This document shows, piece after piece, positions 36,901 to 50,000 of a DNA stretch of 64,000 nucleotides. Source of the stretch: Panaeolus papilionaceus (taxonomy: Eukaryota > Basidiomycota > Agaricomycetes > Agaricales); the NCBI GenBank assembly GCA_015501605.1, contig JADNRZ010000012.1, positions 558,001 through 622,000 on the forward strand, given 5' to 3'. The notes under the pieces are model-generated. The model was not told the DNA's origin and searched no databases. It saw only the letters and a program-made list of their open reading frames with translations. The translations under genes were made by a program, and so were the position numbers. Position 1 is the stretch's first letter. Each line of letters opens with the position of its first letter.

Positions 36901-38353
36901 AAGGTGGTGGGGGCAAAGTCGAAGAGCCACTAGGGCCAAGAGTAGCAAACGAAGAAGACGACATAAACGGAGTAGACATCGTCGGTGTAACAGGACTATC
37001 AGGCACCCCCAGTCCCGCTCTAAACACCTCCCTCTCCTTCCCCTTCTCACTCCCCGCACTCCCCGTCCTCTGATGCCCTCTCGCACCCACACCCTGATTC
37101 TCCCTCTTGACCACATCCAGAATCCACACCCCCGCTCCATCCTTCTCACTCTTCGGCTCAATGTCCTTCACCCCCGCAATCCCACTCGTCTTCTGCTGCG
37201 CCTCTGTCCAGTTCGGGAATAATGATTTAGGGTATTTGCACCAACACGGCACGGTCTGTTCGCCCTCAAACGACATCATGGTGTCCATTGAGAAAGACCG
37301 GGGGTAGTCGGGGGTGTTGTCGAGGGACATGGTGCGGTTGGGGTTGGGTGTGAACCCAGTGGATGGGAGGGACTCGGGGGACATGGATCGCAATGGCGTG
37401 GCACTCTCGACATTCACTTTCAACCCGAACTCAGTACTTGAAGAGTCGGAGAGAACATCGAGAGATCCGGAACGAGGCGGGGGCGAGGCGTTGTCTCTAT
37501 CTCTCTCTCGTTGTTGATTTTGATTTGGGTGCAAAGCCCCAAATGCAGACGGATAATGCTCAGATGTCGTCGGCGAAGGCACGCTCAACGATCCAATAGA
37601 ACCAATGGACGTAACAGAAGTGGGCGAGCCAGGTCTTCCTACTGGACTCCTCGCACCAGTGTTGGCATTAGCATTAGCCATCGGCGTAGGACTAGGACTC
37701 CCACTTCCTCCACTCCCCTCCCTTAATGTCGGACTCGCACTCCCACTATTCACATACGACACTGGATCATCCGCAACCATCGGTATCTGCATCGCCATAC
37801 TGTGCACCAACCCCGTATACCCTGGGGAAGTCGGCCGATACCCAAACACCGTCGCACGTTTCGTCATGCGTTTGCGAGGCGATGTGGGCTGGGGTTGTGA
37901 TTGACGATGGGAGTTGGAAGTGATGCTCCCAGTACTTCCGATGCTGCTTATGCTGGAGGCCCTCTCGTGCCCCGCTCCCTGTGCAGCCTGACTCGCAACC
38001 CACCCTCCAACACTCGCATATCTCTCATACGTCTCATTCCCCATACTCCCCGCACTATTCAAATTAAAATTCATTCCTCCCGCACCCGCACCCTCCTCCT
38101 CCCCCTCCTCCCCCAACCCCGTATCATTCGGCTCCAAATGCAAAAACTGCTCATGCCCACACTCCCTCATCACCTCCTCATAGTGGTTGTCCGCGTCCTG
38201 CAGCCTGCCCGTGTCGACTTCGGCGTCGATGTCCATGAAGGGCCAGGGCCCTGAGGGGGAGGAGTGGCGGTGCTTGGGAGGGCCGGAGGGCATGAGGGAG
38301 GAGGAGAGGTGAAGAGAAGAGAGGGGTTGGGTGAGGAGGGAGGGGTGAGGCAT
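33922..38353 (-). CDS. CorA-like divalent-metal transporter with long disordered N-terminus
   Basis: Membrane protein of the CorA Mg2+ transporter superfamily. The 5' exon (38353 to about 36608) encodes roughly 580 residues of mostly disordered Ser/Pro/Gly-rich sequence plus folded patches (VPCWCKYPKSLFPNWTE, then FVDKECVMQVANDTVNSCW). After a GTAAGT intron and short exons comes LLVSDMLSLHIIRSPRTNTI and YWNHILKASRDPTFVFLSFL. Next is a long helical stalk with coiled-coil character (RYELESRHRKVSRAMMRKE, then LLQEIERLEKARSMQNKRL). The signature is in KQISYLTMVFLPSSFVA joined to AAFGMNVIEI, giving the diagnostic GMN at the end of membrane helix 1 (near 34840). Helix 2 follows (VAFSVPLTIITVWVIIAL). 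The C-terminal tail is hydrophilic with poly-Gly, a Lys/Arg-rich stretch and GSRAQSR repeats. It is far longer than bacterial CorA, as usual for basidiomycete members. Metal preference unknown. Part of its 5' exon is copied at 45.6-46.06 kb. Confidence 0.85.
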
Positions 38354-39582
38354 GGTTTGTTGTGGTGGTGAGTAGACTGTATGGTGGTGGTGTCAACTTG
38401 CAACTTGAAGAGACTTTTAGTGGTGTTGATAGTTGGTGTAGATAGATATTGTAGTCTGTGCTGTGTTCTGTGCATTGGAAATGAGGTATGAGTATCGGGT
38501 ATTATTGGATGCAGTTTAAAATAAAGTATAATGAAAGAATGAAAGGCTCACAGGTATGTGTAGTGGTATCCTCAATCTTCAAGAGCCATAAAAGAGACGA
38601 GAAAGAATCAGAGTCGTAGAGGTCGTAGCAAGCTGGCTGAGGTCGTCGTAGCAGCACCAATAGTCGTAGTCGTGGTGGTGGTACCAGCGAGAGTACAAAA
38701 AGGGAAAACTCCAAGTGTACAATCGGTGAATGACCGAACTTTAGTGATCAATCAATCAAAATCAGTCAGGTCAGGTCAGGTCGATCCAACCAATCCTCGG
38801 AGCCCACAACTCCGATGAGAACGCAGTATGTGAGGTGTGATTGCCTGACTGTGAAATTGAAAGCAAAGCACCAGGTAAGTAAGGCAAGGTGAGGGAGGAA
38901 GATCGCGGAAATAGGGAAGAAAAGCGAAGCCAAGAGGCTTGAGCCAAGGAGCTTGAGGACAAGCGAGAGAAACGGGGGAGGGAGAATGGGATTGTGTGTG
39001 TGGAAACAAGAGCAAGGAACTGGCAGGGAGGAAGAGGCGTACCTGCTGTATGGTGGTGTGGTGTGATGTGAACCGGTAAATTGTCTTCTCCGACGTCCAA
39101 AAAAAGCGCTGGAGGTGAATATAGCCGCCCGCCTCTAAGTTCAAATTTCAAACCCCGTTGTCTTTGGATTCAGGTCGTGATGCTGAGAAGACAGTTCCAG
39201 AGAGAGAGCAAGAGAGACTCTGAGAGAAGGACACGTAAGTATGTCCAAAGCAGCACGTTGCTTGTATTCCCTGTATAGAAGGAAGGAAGTGTGGATTTGT
39301 GGTGGAGTAGGGTAGGGTATGGTCAGGTAGGGGAGCTCGTTATGATGCTCTGCGGCGATGGTATTTCAAAATTGGTGTGTGCCAGTGAATCCAGGAGGAG
39401 ATAGCATACACGTGGGATTCATATTTAGGTGACAGATGGAATGCATTGCTTGCTTTCAACGGTATCAACAGATGAATAAGGTGGAAATGTATATTTAACG
39501 GAGGACTGAGGAGGACTTTTTATTTTGGTTGTGTTGGCATGTATATCTATAAAACATGGGCTGGTGATAAGAAGTAATTGTA
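38354..39582. other. Upstream region of the CorA-like gene
   Basis: 1.2 kb with CT- and GA-rich stretches. Several overlapping open frames of 70-126 codons in different frames of the same segment are composition artefacts. The CorA-like promoter and 5' UTR are expected here. This segment is the part of the duplicated block missing from the second copy. Confidence 0.45.
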
Positions 39583-39782
39583 ACTGGCGATTAGATTTCG
39601 ATTGAATTTGAATTATGTTTGTAAATACGCCAATGCTATGCCCAATGTGATCACCACGAGGACATTGAATTGTTTGCTTATGATCCTGAGATAAACCTTT
39701 AACCTTGACCTTGATACATTCGTATTCTACACAAATCCCACAGGCAACCAACAACCCCAAGTACGCCCTATCCTGATAAATA

Positions 39783-39991
39783 CAGCTAATTAGGTATCGA
39801 TAGACCCAGTTCGCCAAAAATACACCTCTTGATTTTTGTTTTAGTCTTGAAGCTAAACAAACAGCGACTCTTGCCTGGCAGTCAACGGGGATGAGGGAGC
39901 GAAGGGAGTCCTGTTTGTTTTGCTCCAAAACTAAATTAAAATCCAAAGCAATATTTTGGCTCAACTGGGTCTATTGATACCTCACTAGTTG
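39783..39991. mobile_element. Short hairpin MITE with TA target sites (copy A)
   Basis: 209 bp with imperfect terminal inverted repeats of about 60 bp. The left end reads CAGCTAATTAGGTATCGATA and the right end, on the other strand, CAACTAGTGAGGTATCAATA. Both ends are flanked directly by TA, the target duplication of Tc1/mariner elements. No ORF. Copy B at 46553..46752 carries cleaner ends, so this one has accumulated changes. Confidence 0.8.
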
Positions 39992-40322
39992 TAATTCCGA
40001 ATCCCGTCAAATCGAGCGCAAAAGCACGCCAAAATCAAAATGGAAACGCGCTTGCACCAGACGCGCGTTTTGATGAACACGAACCGTTCAAGAGCAATTG
40101 AATTGTTTTTTGTTTGAGGTCATCTTCGGCTTGATTATCGGCATTGACATACACAGACAACACGTTCCAGCCTCCAGCACCTCAGCTGCGCAAACATACA
40201 CTGCACGACGTTGATGTGCACACAGCCTATCCAGATCCGCACCTAACCTCACAGGTACTATAGATAAGCTCAGGCCTAGTTTCTGAGGTCCGTTGCTTCT
40301 TTCCCTCTTCCGCTCAGAGTTG

Positions 40323-43300
40323 ATGGCCCCCAGTCGGACCCAACGTCTGCTCCGTACCTCAAGTCCTTCACCACTCCGAGTCAATCGTGCAAAAACTCCC
40401 AATGGTAAGGGGAAACTGTGCATCGCCTTAATTAAATCTACCTTCCACTCATGTTTAATCCAATCATCCAGCGTCTGGCTCTCGCTTGTCCACCAGTGGT
40501 CCCTACCTTCTACCACCTAGCGTCAAAACGGGACATGGTATGTCATTATCTCTGTCTTGAATACATGTACTTCAAGCTAACAGTATCCTTTTAATCCGGT
40601 GACCCAGAGGCGGGCATGGGGATCCCAAGCTCGTCGAATCTGATATTCAGCGGCGGATCTCCTGCTTTGCAACATATCAGCCACATACAAGAGGCGAATC
40701 CTGCATCAAGTGGGTTATCCTGCGCGGTACTGGTGTTTTAAACGCTCACATTGAGGCTCGAACCTTGTAGTTGGCCCAGATTCGCATCCAGCGATGTTTG
40801 CGCCACAGAGCAGGTTGATGGTCACCGGTGGTCATGCCACTTTCCAGCAACATACCCATGTTCACCAAGCGGAAAATAGATCAAGTGGTGAGAGACTTTC
40901 GTAGATAGTCATAGTGAGAGCAACGTCTGACTCACACGTCTGCAGGGATACAAACTCTGTACCAAAACTCGTCACCAGGAGCAGCCTACAACTCCAAGGA
41001 TCGATATGATCCCCCCAAATGCCACCCGAACACCAGGACCGGACTTCAGAACACGACTCGAGACTGGGCACAGGAAGGCATTCCTCGAATTATGTGGTTG
41101 CACGGTTCTGCAGGAGCCGGAAAGTCTGCTGTTGCGCAGACGATGGCACAGGAATTCCGAGCAGGGTCCAACCTGGCTGCCTCTTTCTTTTTCTCGAGAA
41201 CAGCACCCTCGAGCAGTCATCGCGGCCACGAGGGTCGGTTTGTTACTACCATTGCGTACCAGCTCACCGAAGTCGTACCGGGCTTGCATCGCTACGTGGA
41301 ACAGGTCGTTCTCAGTAGGCCATCAGTCTTCGATCTTACCCTCACAGAGCAGGTCACGGCGCTTATCATGGATCCCTTGAGGAAGCTACAACTCGAGATG
41401 GCCAGTACTGCCTGCGTGCTACCGAAGGTTATAGTTGTCGATGGCTTGGACGAGTGCAAGGAAGAAAGCGGTCAAGTGCAGGTTCTGGAGGCCATTGCTA
41501 CACTCATCAGCCACCAGGACGTCTTCCCATGCTCCGTATTTCTAGCCAGCCGACCTGAGCTAGTCATTCGCTCATGGATTACCACCAAGCAGTCCGACCA
41601 CTCGCAGCTTATACGGAGCATTTCTCTCTTGGATCACTGTGACGGGGACCACGACATCGAAGTGTTCGTCAAGGATGAAGCCGTCGAAATTCGACGAACA
41701 CATCCCCTCAAACACCTCATTCCTTATGGTTGGCCGTCACCCGAGTTCGTGAAGGCGATCGTTGAGCGCGCTTGTGGCCAATTCATCTACGCCTCCATCG
41801 TGATGAAATACATCAAAGATTTACGAGGCCATCCTAGTGAACGACTTGAGGCCATTCTGCATCGTAATATCCCCACCTATGATCAACCATATTCAGAGTT
41901 GGACGCGCTGTACCTACACATTCTGCGGCAAACGAAGCACCCCATACTTGTCCATCGGGTACTCGCCTTCCGAATTGCTACGGAGACCTTTGTCGGTGAC
42001 TTTCATGGTATCGATACAAGCAACTTCCCCCAAAATTTTCTATCCTTGCCATTATCTGTTCACACCCTGCTAATCGACTTGCAGTCCATCATAAACTACA
42101 ATGTTGAGGGGATGCGATTTATGGGCAACCCAAAAAACCGAAGATCCTGTCCGTATATTTTTCATCATGCATCATTTCTTGAGTTTCTATTAGACCCCCA
42201 CCGATCGGAGGAGTTTCATGTCGACCCCCTACGCGTTGACAAGGAGTTGTACGAAATCGCACTACGTCACCTGAGCGGTTAGTATTTATTTATTTTTTCA
42301 TTTTTTTCCTCAGAGGAGAGTGTCTGATATATGACATTAGACTCAAGTCCCGCTATTTCAGATGCACGATATATCGTCTACTGCTTCTTGGTCCTCCTCC
42401 AAACTAGGACATCTCACCATCCTTCCTACAGGGACCGAGTGATCACACAACTCGCCCGGTGGGACAACTTGAACGAGGACGTTCTCTATGCCACTCTCAA
42501 CATGCTATCTGGTAAATGTTTTGAGATGGAACACGCTGACAAATTGGTCGACATCATAGATCGGAATTTGTGGACTACCTTTGCACCAGCAGTGACAAGA
42601 ACGCGGGCCCGGTTTTACCAACAATTCGAGGCTGCAGGACTTCCCCAAGAGCTGGCTGTCATGTATTGCAGAGGACTCATCCGGCACACACACCCGGACC
42701 TACCAGCGGAAGTGCCATTTCACGCTGAGGTTCAGCAGTCGTTCCGTTGGCATATCCGAGATTGCATCCAGCAACGCACAGGAGTCGACCCATGCACATT
42801 CTTTTCCCTGCAGGAGCACCAGTTTTTGCTGCGATATGATGAGACAACATGGCACATATTTATGCATGTCCTTGAAAAGTACCTGCCTGCCTCAGAGAGG
42901 GAAGTACTGCAGATTGATACCTTGCAACAGAATGCGTTGTCAGAGTGGAGAACCCTGGCACCTGCTGTGGCTGTATTCGAAATCAAACATCTTGTCTCAA
43001 TGTTGGAGACGGACTCCGAGATCGCGTCCGACTATGTCAAGGAGACAGCAGGCATTAATTGGCGCGCGATCACAGCGTGTGTCTTATTACGTAAAATTGG
43101 CCATTTCATATGGAAACACTGCCCCATTTCAACCGATATAGTCTCGGCTTTGGAGGAGATATCGCAGAAGTTTTTCCCATCCCATCTTGTTTCAACAATG
43201 GAGGACACGACCTTCCTCTTTGACTTCCCAAACTTCGAAAGCGAAGCTCAAAAAGCATTTTTGAGCTCGTTTTCAAGTTCTTGTATACTCCCTCGTTGGT

Positions 43301-43731
43301 TCTCTACTTCACCTAACTTCTTACAATGCGAAGGCCGTAATAACGACAGACTCAACCTTGGTCGCCTTCACGATTATATCCATGTATGCGTTTTTTGTAA
43401 TTAATTCTCTGCTGACTAAAAGTTAACTGATTTCATGATTACACACACACAGTTATGCAAAATACACGGCGGTGTAGATCCCCGTCTAGTTGATGGATTT
43501 GGAAGGAGTCGGGATTACAACCGTGACAAGAGCGACAATGCTGGGCCCAAGTTTTTTAACGGTCTCGGTGTTGGCGCGTATGAGATCGCGGCAGACCCCA
43601 GAACGGGCGATCCTCTGGACTGGCGGAACTGGCCATACTGGTCAATATGGACAAGATGGGAAGTCTTCAATCATAATTATACGAAGGCAGAGAAAGCGTG
43701 GCATTGCGAGATGAAAGAAACGGATCCATGA
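40323..43731 (+). CDS. NACHT-2: intact NLR-like NACHT NTPase, 999 aa
   Basis: Putative STAND NTPase of the fungal NLR-like group, a class linked to non-self recognition and heterokaryon incompatibility in other fungi. My model is join(40323..40404, 40472..40537, 40608..40709, 40792..40887, 40946..42277, 42341..43383, 43453..43731); all junctions are GT-AG and in phase, and the same sites exist in the two paralogs. Residues 1-50 are Ser/Pro/Arg-rich. Residues 60-80 (NLIFSGGSPALQHISHIQEA) and 91-112 (RLMVTGGHATFQQHTHVHQA) are two versions of one GG-motif, one per exon. The linker DRYDPPKCHPNTR is typical of basidiomycete NACHT proteins. P-loop GSAGAGKS is at about 169-176, Walker B VIVVDGLDE at about 277-285, and a VFLASRPEL sensor-like motif follows. 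The C-terminal half is helical with no WD40, ankyrin or TPR repeats recognised. A shorter protein from ATG 40794 is possible. Confidence 0.85.
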
Positions 43732-44446
43732 TAATCTATTGATGTAGTTGATAAGTTAGAGTATCATGGTACAATACGGGATAACTGCCATACTGGTCAT
43801 AACACCAAATATGAACGTTTGTACAGTGAATATTAGAATCACGACACAACAACGATATGTCTGAGCTAAGTTAATATAGCTATAGTCTGATTCCCATTGA
43901 AGGAAAATTGGTACGCACACTGCGGGCAGCCTGAATGTAGCACCTCCATCAGTAGAAACTGATGACTTCATCGACACCAAGCCTCTTGGATGAATTAGGA
44001 AGGCAATTCGCAGCTTTACAGTCAATCAGGCCGTGCCTTGGCCCTGACCTTGTTGTCCCTCTTACCTTTCATTTTCACAAGGCCTGGCCACCTACAGTAC
44101 CCTTCGCCTTTCTTTTCTGGGACAAGAACGCAAACCAGGATACTCAAGTTACTTGATCTGAATGGATTACTGGTTCAGATATCACTGCCGTCATATAATT
44201 TTGATGTTCACGGTGTTTCTTATGTTGAGATAACTCTAACTTGACCTAACTACTTTCATTTCACTTCATTTTGTCATTGTGAGTTTCCTCTTTTTCTACT
44301 TGCCTTAGGCTTGGGCTTATCCCGTTCAATAACAATTCCGATATTACATTTCGCTACATCTCGACCACTCCGAAAACATCATTATCATTATCATAACCAC
44401 CAAGTTCAATGGAAGCACATAAAGTGACGGAAAGGAAAGGAGAGTA

Positions 44447-45593
44447 ATGAACAACAACTACAACGACTCTCATAGGAGATCAGCTTCACCTCTCCCAACA
44501 TGGAATACTATACATGGTTCGTCTTCCTCTCCTCTCCCGTTCATCTTCATCCCTTCCCTCCCCCCATTTATTTTCAACACCCATGTTATATTCAACTAAA
44601 CTGACCACACCCACCCATAGAACCACCCTCAGACGACGACTCCCGAGACGACGACATCGACATGCTCGACAGGAACTCTGTCGCGCCTTCAAATTCTCGT
44701 CCCGCAACAGCGCGACGGAGTACTGTACACGGTGCATCGTCATCTAATCCTGGTTCAACTTCGATGAGTACGGGTAATGCAAATTCGACGACAAGTGAGA
44801 AAACGACAGCGAAAACGAGTTCAACTATGTCGGGCTTTTTGAAACGCAAAGACAACGCCTCTGATCCAAGCCAGAGTCAGGGGAATAAGAGACCTAACCT
44901 GCAGGCTGGCTCTGGGGGTGCGGGTGCAGAGGCTTCAGGGGGTGGTAGTGCGAGTACCCGTACGGGGACAGGTGCAGGAAGTTCTAAAGTTCAAGGACTT
45001 CGTCGGGGTAGGTTTTTCTTCTTTTTTATGTCATTTTTGAGGTTGATTAACATCCTCTCACATCTTTTTCTGAAATCGCCAATATAACCCCATCGCGTTA
45101 AAAATCAAACATCTAATCGCATTCAAAAAACTCGAAACCCATAATCCTACAATCAAGTCTCCAAAACCCCAACTATTCAAACAGCACACAAGACGGTCGC
45201 GAATGCATATCCGAAGTCGTCGTTTCCTTCTAGTTCTGGGTCTACCTCGACCGGCGCTTCCATGACTGCCACTGCCGCTGCCGCTTGGGCAACATCCTCG
45301 GGGTCCCGCTGTGCCAAAACGGCACTCGATGAATGGGATTGGGATTTCCGCTACACAGGGCTCTTACTCCGTCTCAGAAGCAGAAAATGATAAGGAAATC
45401 ATTACAGCTTCGCGGTCGCGGTATTCGTTACCTTGTACGTCCTTTTCTCTGTGCTTTATTTTTTTTATCCATCTTTCAATTCTCTTCCTATCTTTATCCT
45501 GAAAAAACACACACGATCTAACGGACCCTCTATTTTGAAAATATTGTAGCGGCTACACAACCTACCGCCTCATCACCATCTTCGAAAAGCACC
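44447..45593 (+). pseudogene. 5' part of an unrecognised gene, truncated at duplication joint
   Basis: Exon 1 (44447..44516) encodes MNNNYNDSHRRSASPLPTWN. Exon 2 (from 44621, G|AA phase) continues EPPSDDDSRDDDIDMLDRNS and a Ser/Thr/Ala-rich stretch with MSGFLKRKDNASDPSQSQGN, ending near 45006 at a GTAGGT donor. Later pieces (KTVANAYPKSSFPSSSG, SMNGIGISATQGSYSVSEAE, ATQPTASSPSSKSTA) look like further exons, but they change frame near 45290 and the run stops where CorA-derived sequence begins at about 45594. No known domain; the visible part is low-complexity and probably disordered. The remainder of the gene is not in the window, so both copies here are incomplete. Confidence 0.55.
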
Positions 45594-46055
45594 GCATGCA
45601 GATGGGTAATGCTCTGCCGCCGTCGGCGAAGGCACGCTCAATTGATCCAATAGAACCAATGGACGTAGTCGAAGTCGGCGAACCAGGTCTTCCTGAGGGA
45701 CTTGCTGGTCGTTCTCCACTTCTATTTCCACCGGCATGAGGCGTAGGGCTAGAATTCCCACTTCTCTCTTCCCCAATGTCGAGCTCCCACTCCCACTATT
45801 CATATAAGACACCGGATCATCCGCAACCATCGGTATCTGCATCGCCACACTCTGCACCAACACCGTGTACGGGCTCGTTGACCGGTACGCCGACACTGTG
45901 GCGTGTTTCGTCATGCGTTTGCGAGGCGATGTGGGCTGGGGTTGTGATTGATGATGGGAGTTGGAAGTGACGCTCCCGGTGCTGCCGATGCTGCTTATGC
46001 TGGAGGCCCTCTCGTGCCCCGCTCCTTGAGCAGCCTGACTTGCAACCCACCCTCA
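45594..46055 (-). pseudogene. Duplicated fragment of the CorA-like gene's first exon
   Basis: Copies 37550..38008 with small deletions and substitutions. Shared peptide pieces include MAMQIPMVADDPVSYVNSG (VAMQIPMVADDPVSYMNSG here) and a serine-rich stretch beginning ASSISS. The reading frame is broken by indels and both gene ends are missing, so no product is expected. It marks the left end of the second copy of the tandem duplication. Confidence 0.85.
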
Positions 46056-46552
46056 TAGTCCACGTGCTCATGAACAAGTCATATTCATTAAATACCTCAA
46101 ATTAGCGCCTGCAAAGGACTAGACCGTTATGACCACATTCATCCGATATATATATGTATATTTGGAACCAAATAGAACTCAGCGCAATATGCTAAAAAGT
46201 ATTAATGGATCCAAATTTCGGCAATATGGGCGCCTCTGCGAGGCCAATGCAGACACATTCTTGGACTCAAACCCCCACCATTGCTGGCGGGTGATAGGAG
46301 TACTTGAGACTATTACAGTCCGTTACTAGGAGGTAACTGTACTGAGTGGCGATTAGATTTCTATTGAATTTGAATTATGTTTGTGAATACGCCCAATGCG
46401 ATGTCCAATGTGATCACCACGAGGACAAGAGCAGTTTGAATTGAATCATTTGCTTACGATCCTAAGCGAAACCACCAACCTTGAAATATTGGCATTCCAC
46501 ACAAATCCCACAGGCAACCAACAACCCGAAGCACGCCCTATCCTGATAAATA

Positions 46553-46752
46553 CAGCTAGTTAGGTATCGATGGACCCAGTTTCGCAAAAATACATCTCAT
46601 GATTTTTGTTAACAGGATTCCCTACCGCCGTCGACTGTCAGACTGTTCCGAACCATGCCAGGCAGGAGCCGCTGTTTGTTTAGCTCCAAAACTAAACAAA
46701 AATCAAGAGGTGTGTTTTTGGCGAACTGGGTTTATCGATACCTAACTAGCTG
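46553..46752. mobile_element. Short hairpin MITE with TA target sites (copy B)
   Basis: 200 bp. Terminal inverted repeats of about 60 bp start CAGCTAGTTAGGTATCGATR at both ends, with TA on each side. Better preserved than copy A. Its interior differs from copy A (about 60 bp of loop), which is not expected for a simple recent block duplication unless the loop changed fast. No ORF encoded by the element itself. Confidence 0.82.
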
Positions 46753-47083
46753 TAATTCCGAATCCAGTCAAATCGAGCGCAAAAGCACGCCAAAATCAAA
46801 ATGGAAACGCGCTTTGCACCAGACGCGCGTTTTAATGAACACGAACCGTTCAAGAGCAATTGAATTGTTTTTTGTTTGAGGTCATCTTCGGCTTGATTAT
46901 CGGCACTGACATACACAGACAACACGTTCCAGCATCCAGCACCTCAGCTGCGCAAACATACACTGCACGGAGTTGATGTGCACACAGCCTATCCAGATCC
47001 GCACCTAAGCTCACAGGTACGATAGATAAGCTCAGGCCTAGTTTCTGAGGTCTGTTGCTTCTTCCCTCTTCCGCTCAGAGTTG

Positions 47084-50000
47084 ATGGCCCCCAGTCGGAC
47101 CCAACGTCTGCTCCGTACCTCAAGTCCTTCACCACTCCGAGTCAATCGTGCAAAAACTCCCAATGGTAAGGGGAAACTGTGCATCGCGTTAATTAAATCT
47201 ACCTTCCACTCATGTTTAATCCAATCATCCAGCGTCTGGCTCTCGCTTGTCCACCAGTGGTCCCTACCTTGTACCACCTGGCGACAATATGGCACCTGGT
47301 ATGTCATTATCTCTGTCTTGAATACATGTACTCCAAGCTAACAGTATACCTTTAATCCGGTGACCCAGAGGCGGGCATGGGGATCCCAAGTTCGTCGAAT
47401 CTGATATTCAGCGGCGGATCTCCTGCTTTGCAACATATCAGCCACATGCAAGAGCCGAATCTTGCATCAAGTGGGTTGTCCTGCACGGCGTTGGTGTTTT
47501 AAACGCTCACATTGAGGCTCGAACCTTGTAGTCACCCCAGATTCGCATCCAGCGATGTTTGGTCCACACAGCAAATTTATGGTCACTGGTGGAAATCCCA
47601 CTTTCCAGCAACATAACCATGTTCACCAAGCGGAGAATAGATCAAGTGCCAGTGGTGAGGAACATTCGTATATATTCGTAGTGAGAGCAACATCTGACCC
47701 ACACGTCTGCAGGAATACAAACTCTGTACCAACACTCGTCACCAGGAGCAGCCTACAACTCCAAGGATCGATACGATCCCCCAAAATGCCACCGGAATAC
47801 TAGGACCGGACTTCAGAACACGACTCGAGACTGGGCACAGAAGGGTATTCCTCGAATGATGTGGTTGCACGGTTCTGCAGGAGCCGGAAAGTCTGCTGTT
47901 GCGCAGACGATGGCACAGGAATTCCGAGCAGGGTCGAACCTGGCTGCATCCTTCTTTTTTTCGAGAACAGCACCCCCGAGCAGTCATCGCGGTCATGAGG
48001 GTCGGTTTGTTACTACCATTGCGTACCAGCTCACCGAAGTCGTACCGGGCTTACATCGCTACGTGGAACAGGTTATCGCCAGAAGGCCATCAGTCTTCGA
48101 TCTCACTCTCACAGAGCAGGTCACAGCGCTTATCATCGATCCCTTGAGGGAGCTACAACTCGAGATGGCCAGTACCACCTGCGTGCTACCGAAGGTTATA
48201 GTTGTCGACGGCTTGGACGAGTGCAAGGAAGAAAGCGGTCAAGTGCAGGTTCTGGAGGCCATAGCTACGCTCGTCAGCCACCAGGATGTCTTCCCATGCT
48301 CTGTATTTCTAGCCAGCCGACCTGAGCTGGTCATTCGCTCATGGATTACCACCAAGCAGTCCGACCACTCGCAGCTTATACGGAGTATTTCGCTCTTGGA
48401 TCACTGTGACAAAGACCACGACATCGAAGTGTTCGTCAAGGATGAAGCCGTCGAAATCCGACGAACACATCCCCTCAAACACCTCATACCTGATGGTTGG
48501 CCGTCATCCCAGTTCGTAAAGGCGATCGTCGAGCGCGCTTGTGGCCAATTCATCTACGCCTCCACCGTGATGAAATACATCAAAGATTTACGAGGCCATC
48601 CTAGTGAACGACTGGAGGCTATTCTGCATCACAACATCCCCATCTATGATCAGCCATATTCAGAATTGGACGCGCTGTACCTACACATTCTGCGGCAAAC
48701 GAAGCACCCTAAGCTTGTCCATCAGTTACTCGCCTTCCGAATTGCTACAGAGACCTTTGTCGGTGACTTTGATACAATCGACTTGCCCAGAATATTTCTA
48801 TCCTTGCCATTGTCTATTCAGACGCTGCTAATCGACTTGCATTCTATCATAGACTGCAATGCTCATGAGATGCCATTTATGTACGAGCATAAACCCTATC
48901 CGGCTCTATTTCGCCATGCATCGCTTCTCGAGTTTCTATTAGACCCTCACCGATCGGCGGAATTTTATGTCGACCCCCCACGCGTTGACAAGGAGTTGTG
49001 CGAAATCGCACTACGTCACTTGAGTGGTTAGTATATTTCTTTTCTTTTTTTATCTCAGAAGAGAGAGTCTGATATATGCACTAGACTCAGGTCCCGCTAT
49101 TTCAGATGCACGATATATCGTCTACTACTTCTTGGTCCTCCTCCAAACTAGGACATCTCACCACCCTTCCTACAGGGACCGAGTGATCACACAACTCGCC
49201 CGGTGGGACAGCTTGAACGAGGACGTTCTCTATTCCACTCTCAACATGCTATCTGGTAAATGTTTTGATCTGGAACACGCTGACAAATTGGTCGACATCA
49301 TAGATCGGAATTTGTGGACTACCTTTGCACCAGCAGTGACAAGAACGCGGGCCCGGTTTTACCAACAATTCGAGGATGCGGGACTTCCCCAAGAGCTGGC
49401 TGTCTTGTATGAGACACATAATCTCATTGAACCAGGGGATTTGCAATCCAATTTTTTCGCTGGTGGTTTTCAGTTCTTCAATTCGCATATCGGAGATTGC
49501 ATCCAGCATCACATAGGAGTTGACTTATGGAAATTCTGTTCCCTGATGGACCACCAGTCAGAGTTGTTGCTCCTCAGATATCGCGAGCTGACATGGCACA
49601 GATTCATGTATGTCCTTGAGAAGTACCTGCCTGCTTCAGAGAGGGAAACATTGCAGATCGCAACCTTGCAACGGAATGCGGTGTCAGAGCGGAGAACCCT
49701 GGCACCCGCTGCGGCTGTGTTCAGCATTAAACATCTCATCTCAATGATAGAAAACGAGGCCGTGTCTGACTATGTCAAGGAGAGAGGTGGTGGTAATTGG
49801 CGCGCGACCACAGCAGCTGACGTCTTATCGCGTATTGGCCATTTTATATGGATAGACTGCCCCATTTCAACCGATATAGTCTCGGCGTTGGAGGAAATAT
49901 CGCAGAAGTACTTTCCATCCCATCTTGTTTCAACAATGGAGGACACAACCTTTCTCTTTGACTTCCCAAATTCCGACACCGACGCTCAAAAAGCATTATT

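Larger units (their letters stand above)
39583..44725. repeat. Tandem segmental duplication, copy A
   Basis: Near-identical to 46346..51382 over about 5.1 kb. Left edge: sequence beginning GGCGATTAGATTTCG matches 46348 on. Right edge: the match runs through GAGTACTGTACA, where copy B is broken by Gypsy-1. It contains a MITE (39783..39991), NACHT-2 and the first exons of an unrecognised gene. Together with the CorA fragment at 45594..46055 it implies an original duplicated unit starting near 37.55 kb. Confidence 0.88.

Noticed and set aside
38771..39151. Two overlapping 122-126 codon minus ORFs in different frames of one segment
   Set aside because: Overlap in two frames and a CT-rich, low-complexity composition indicate absence of stops by composition rather than coding.
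39425..39964. 179-codon minus-strand ORF
   Set aside because: It runs through one arm of the MITE and its counterpart in copy B is not open. No protein motif.
40088..40516. 142-codon ORF on the minus strand, partly conserved as an 89-codon ORF at 47038..47307
   Set aside because: It lies antisense to NACHT-2/3 exons 1-2. The plus-strand exons have matching splice sites and a related protein reading in the diverged NACHT-1, whereas the minus ORF has no counterpart there. Conservation between copies A and B only reflects the recent duplication.
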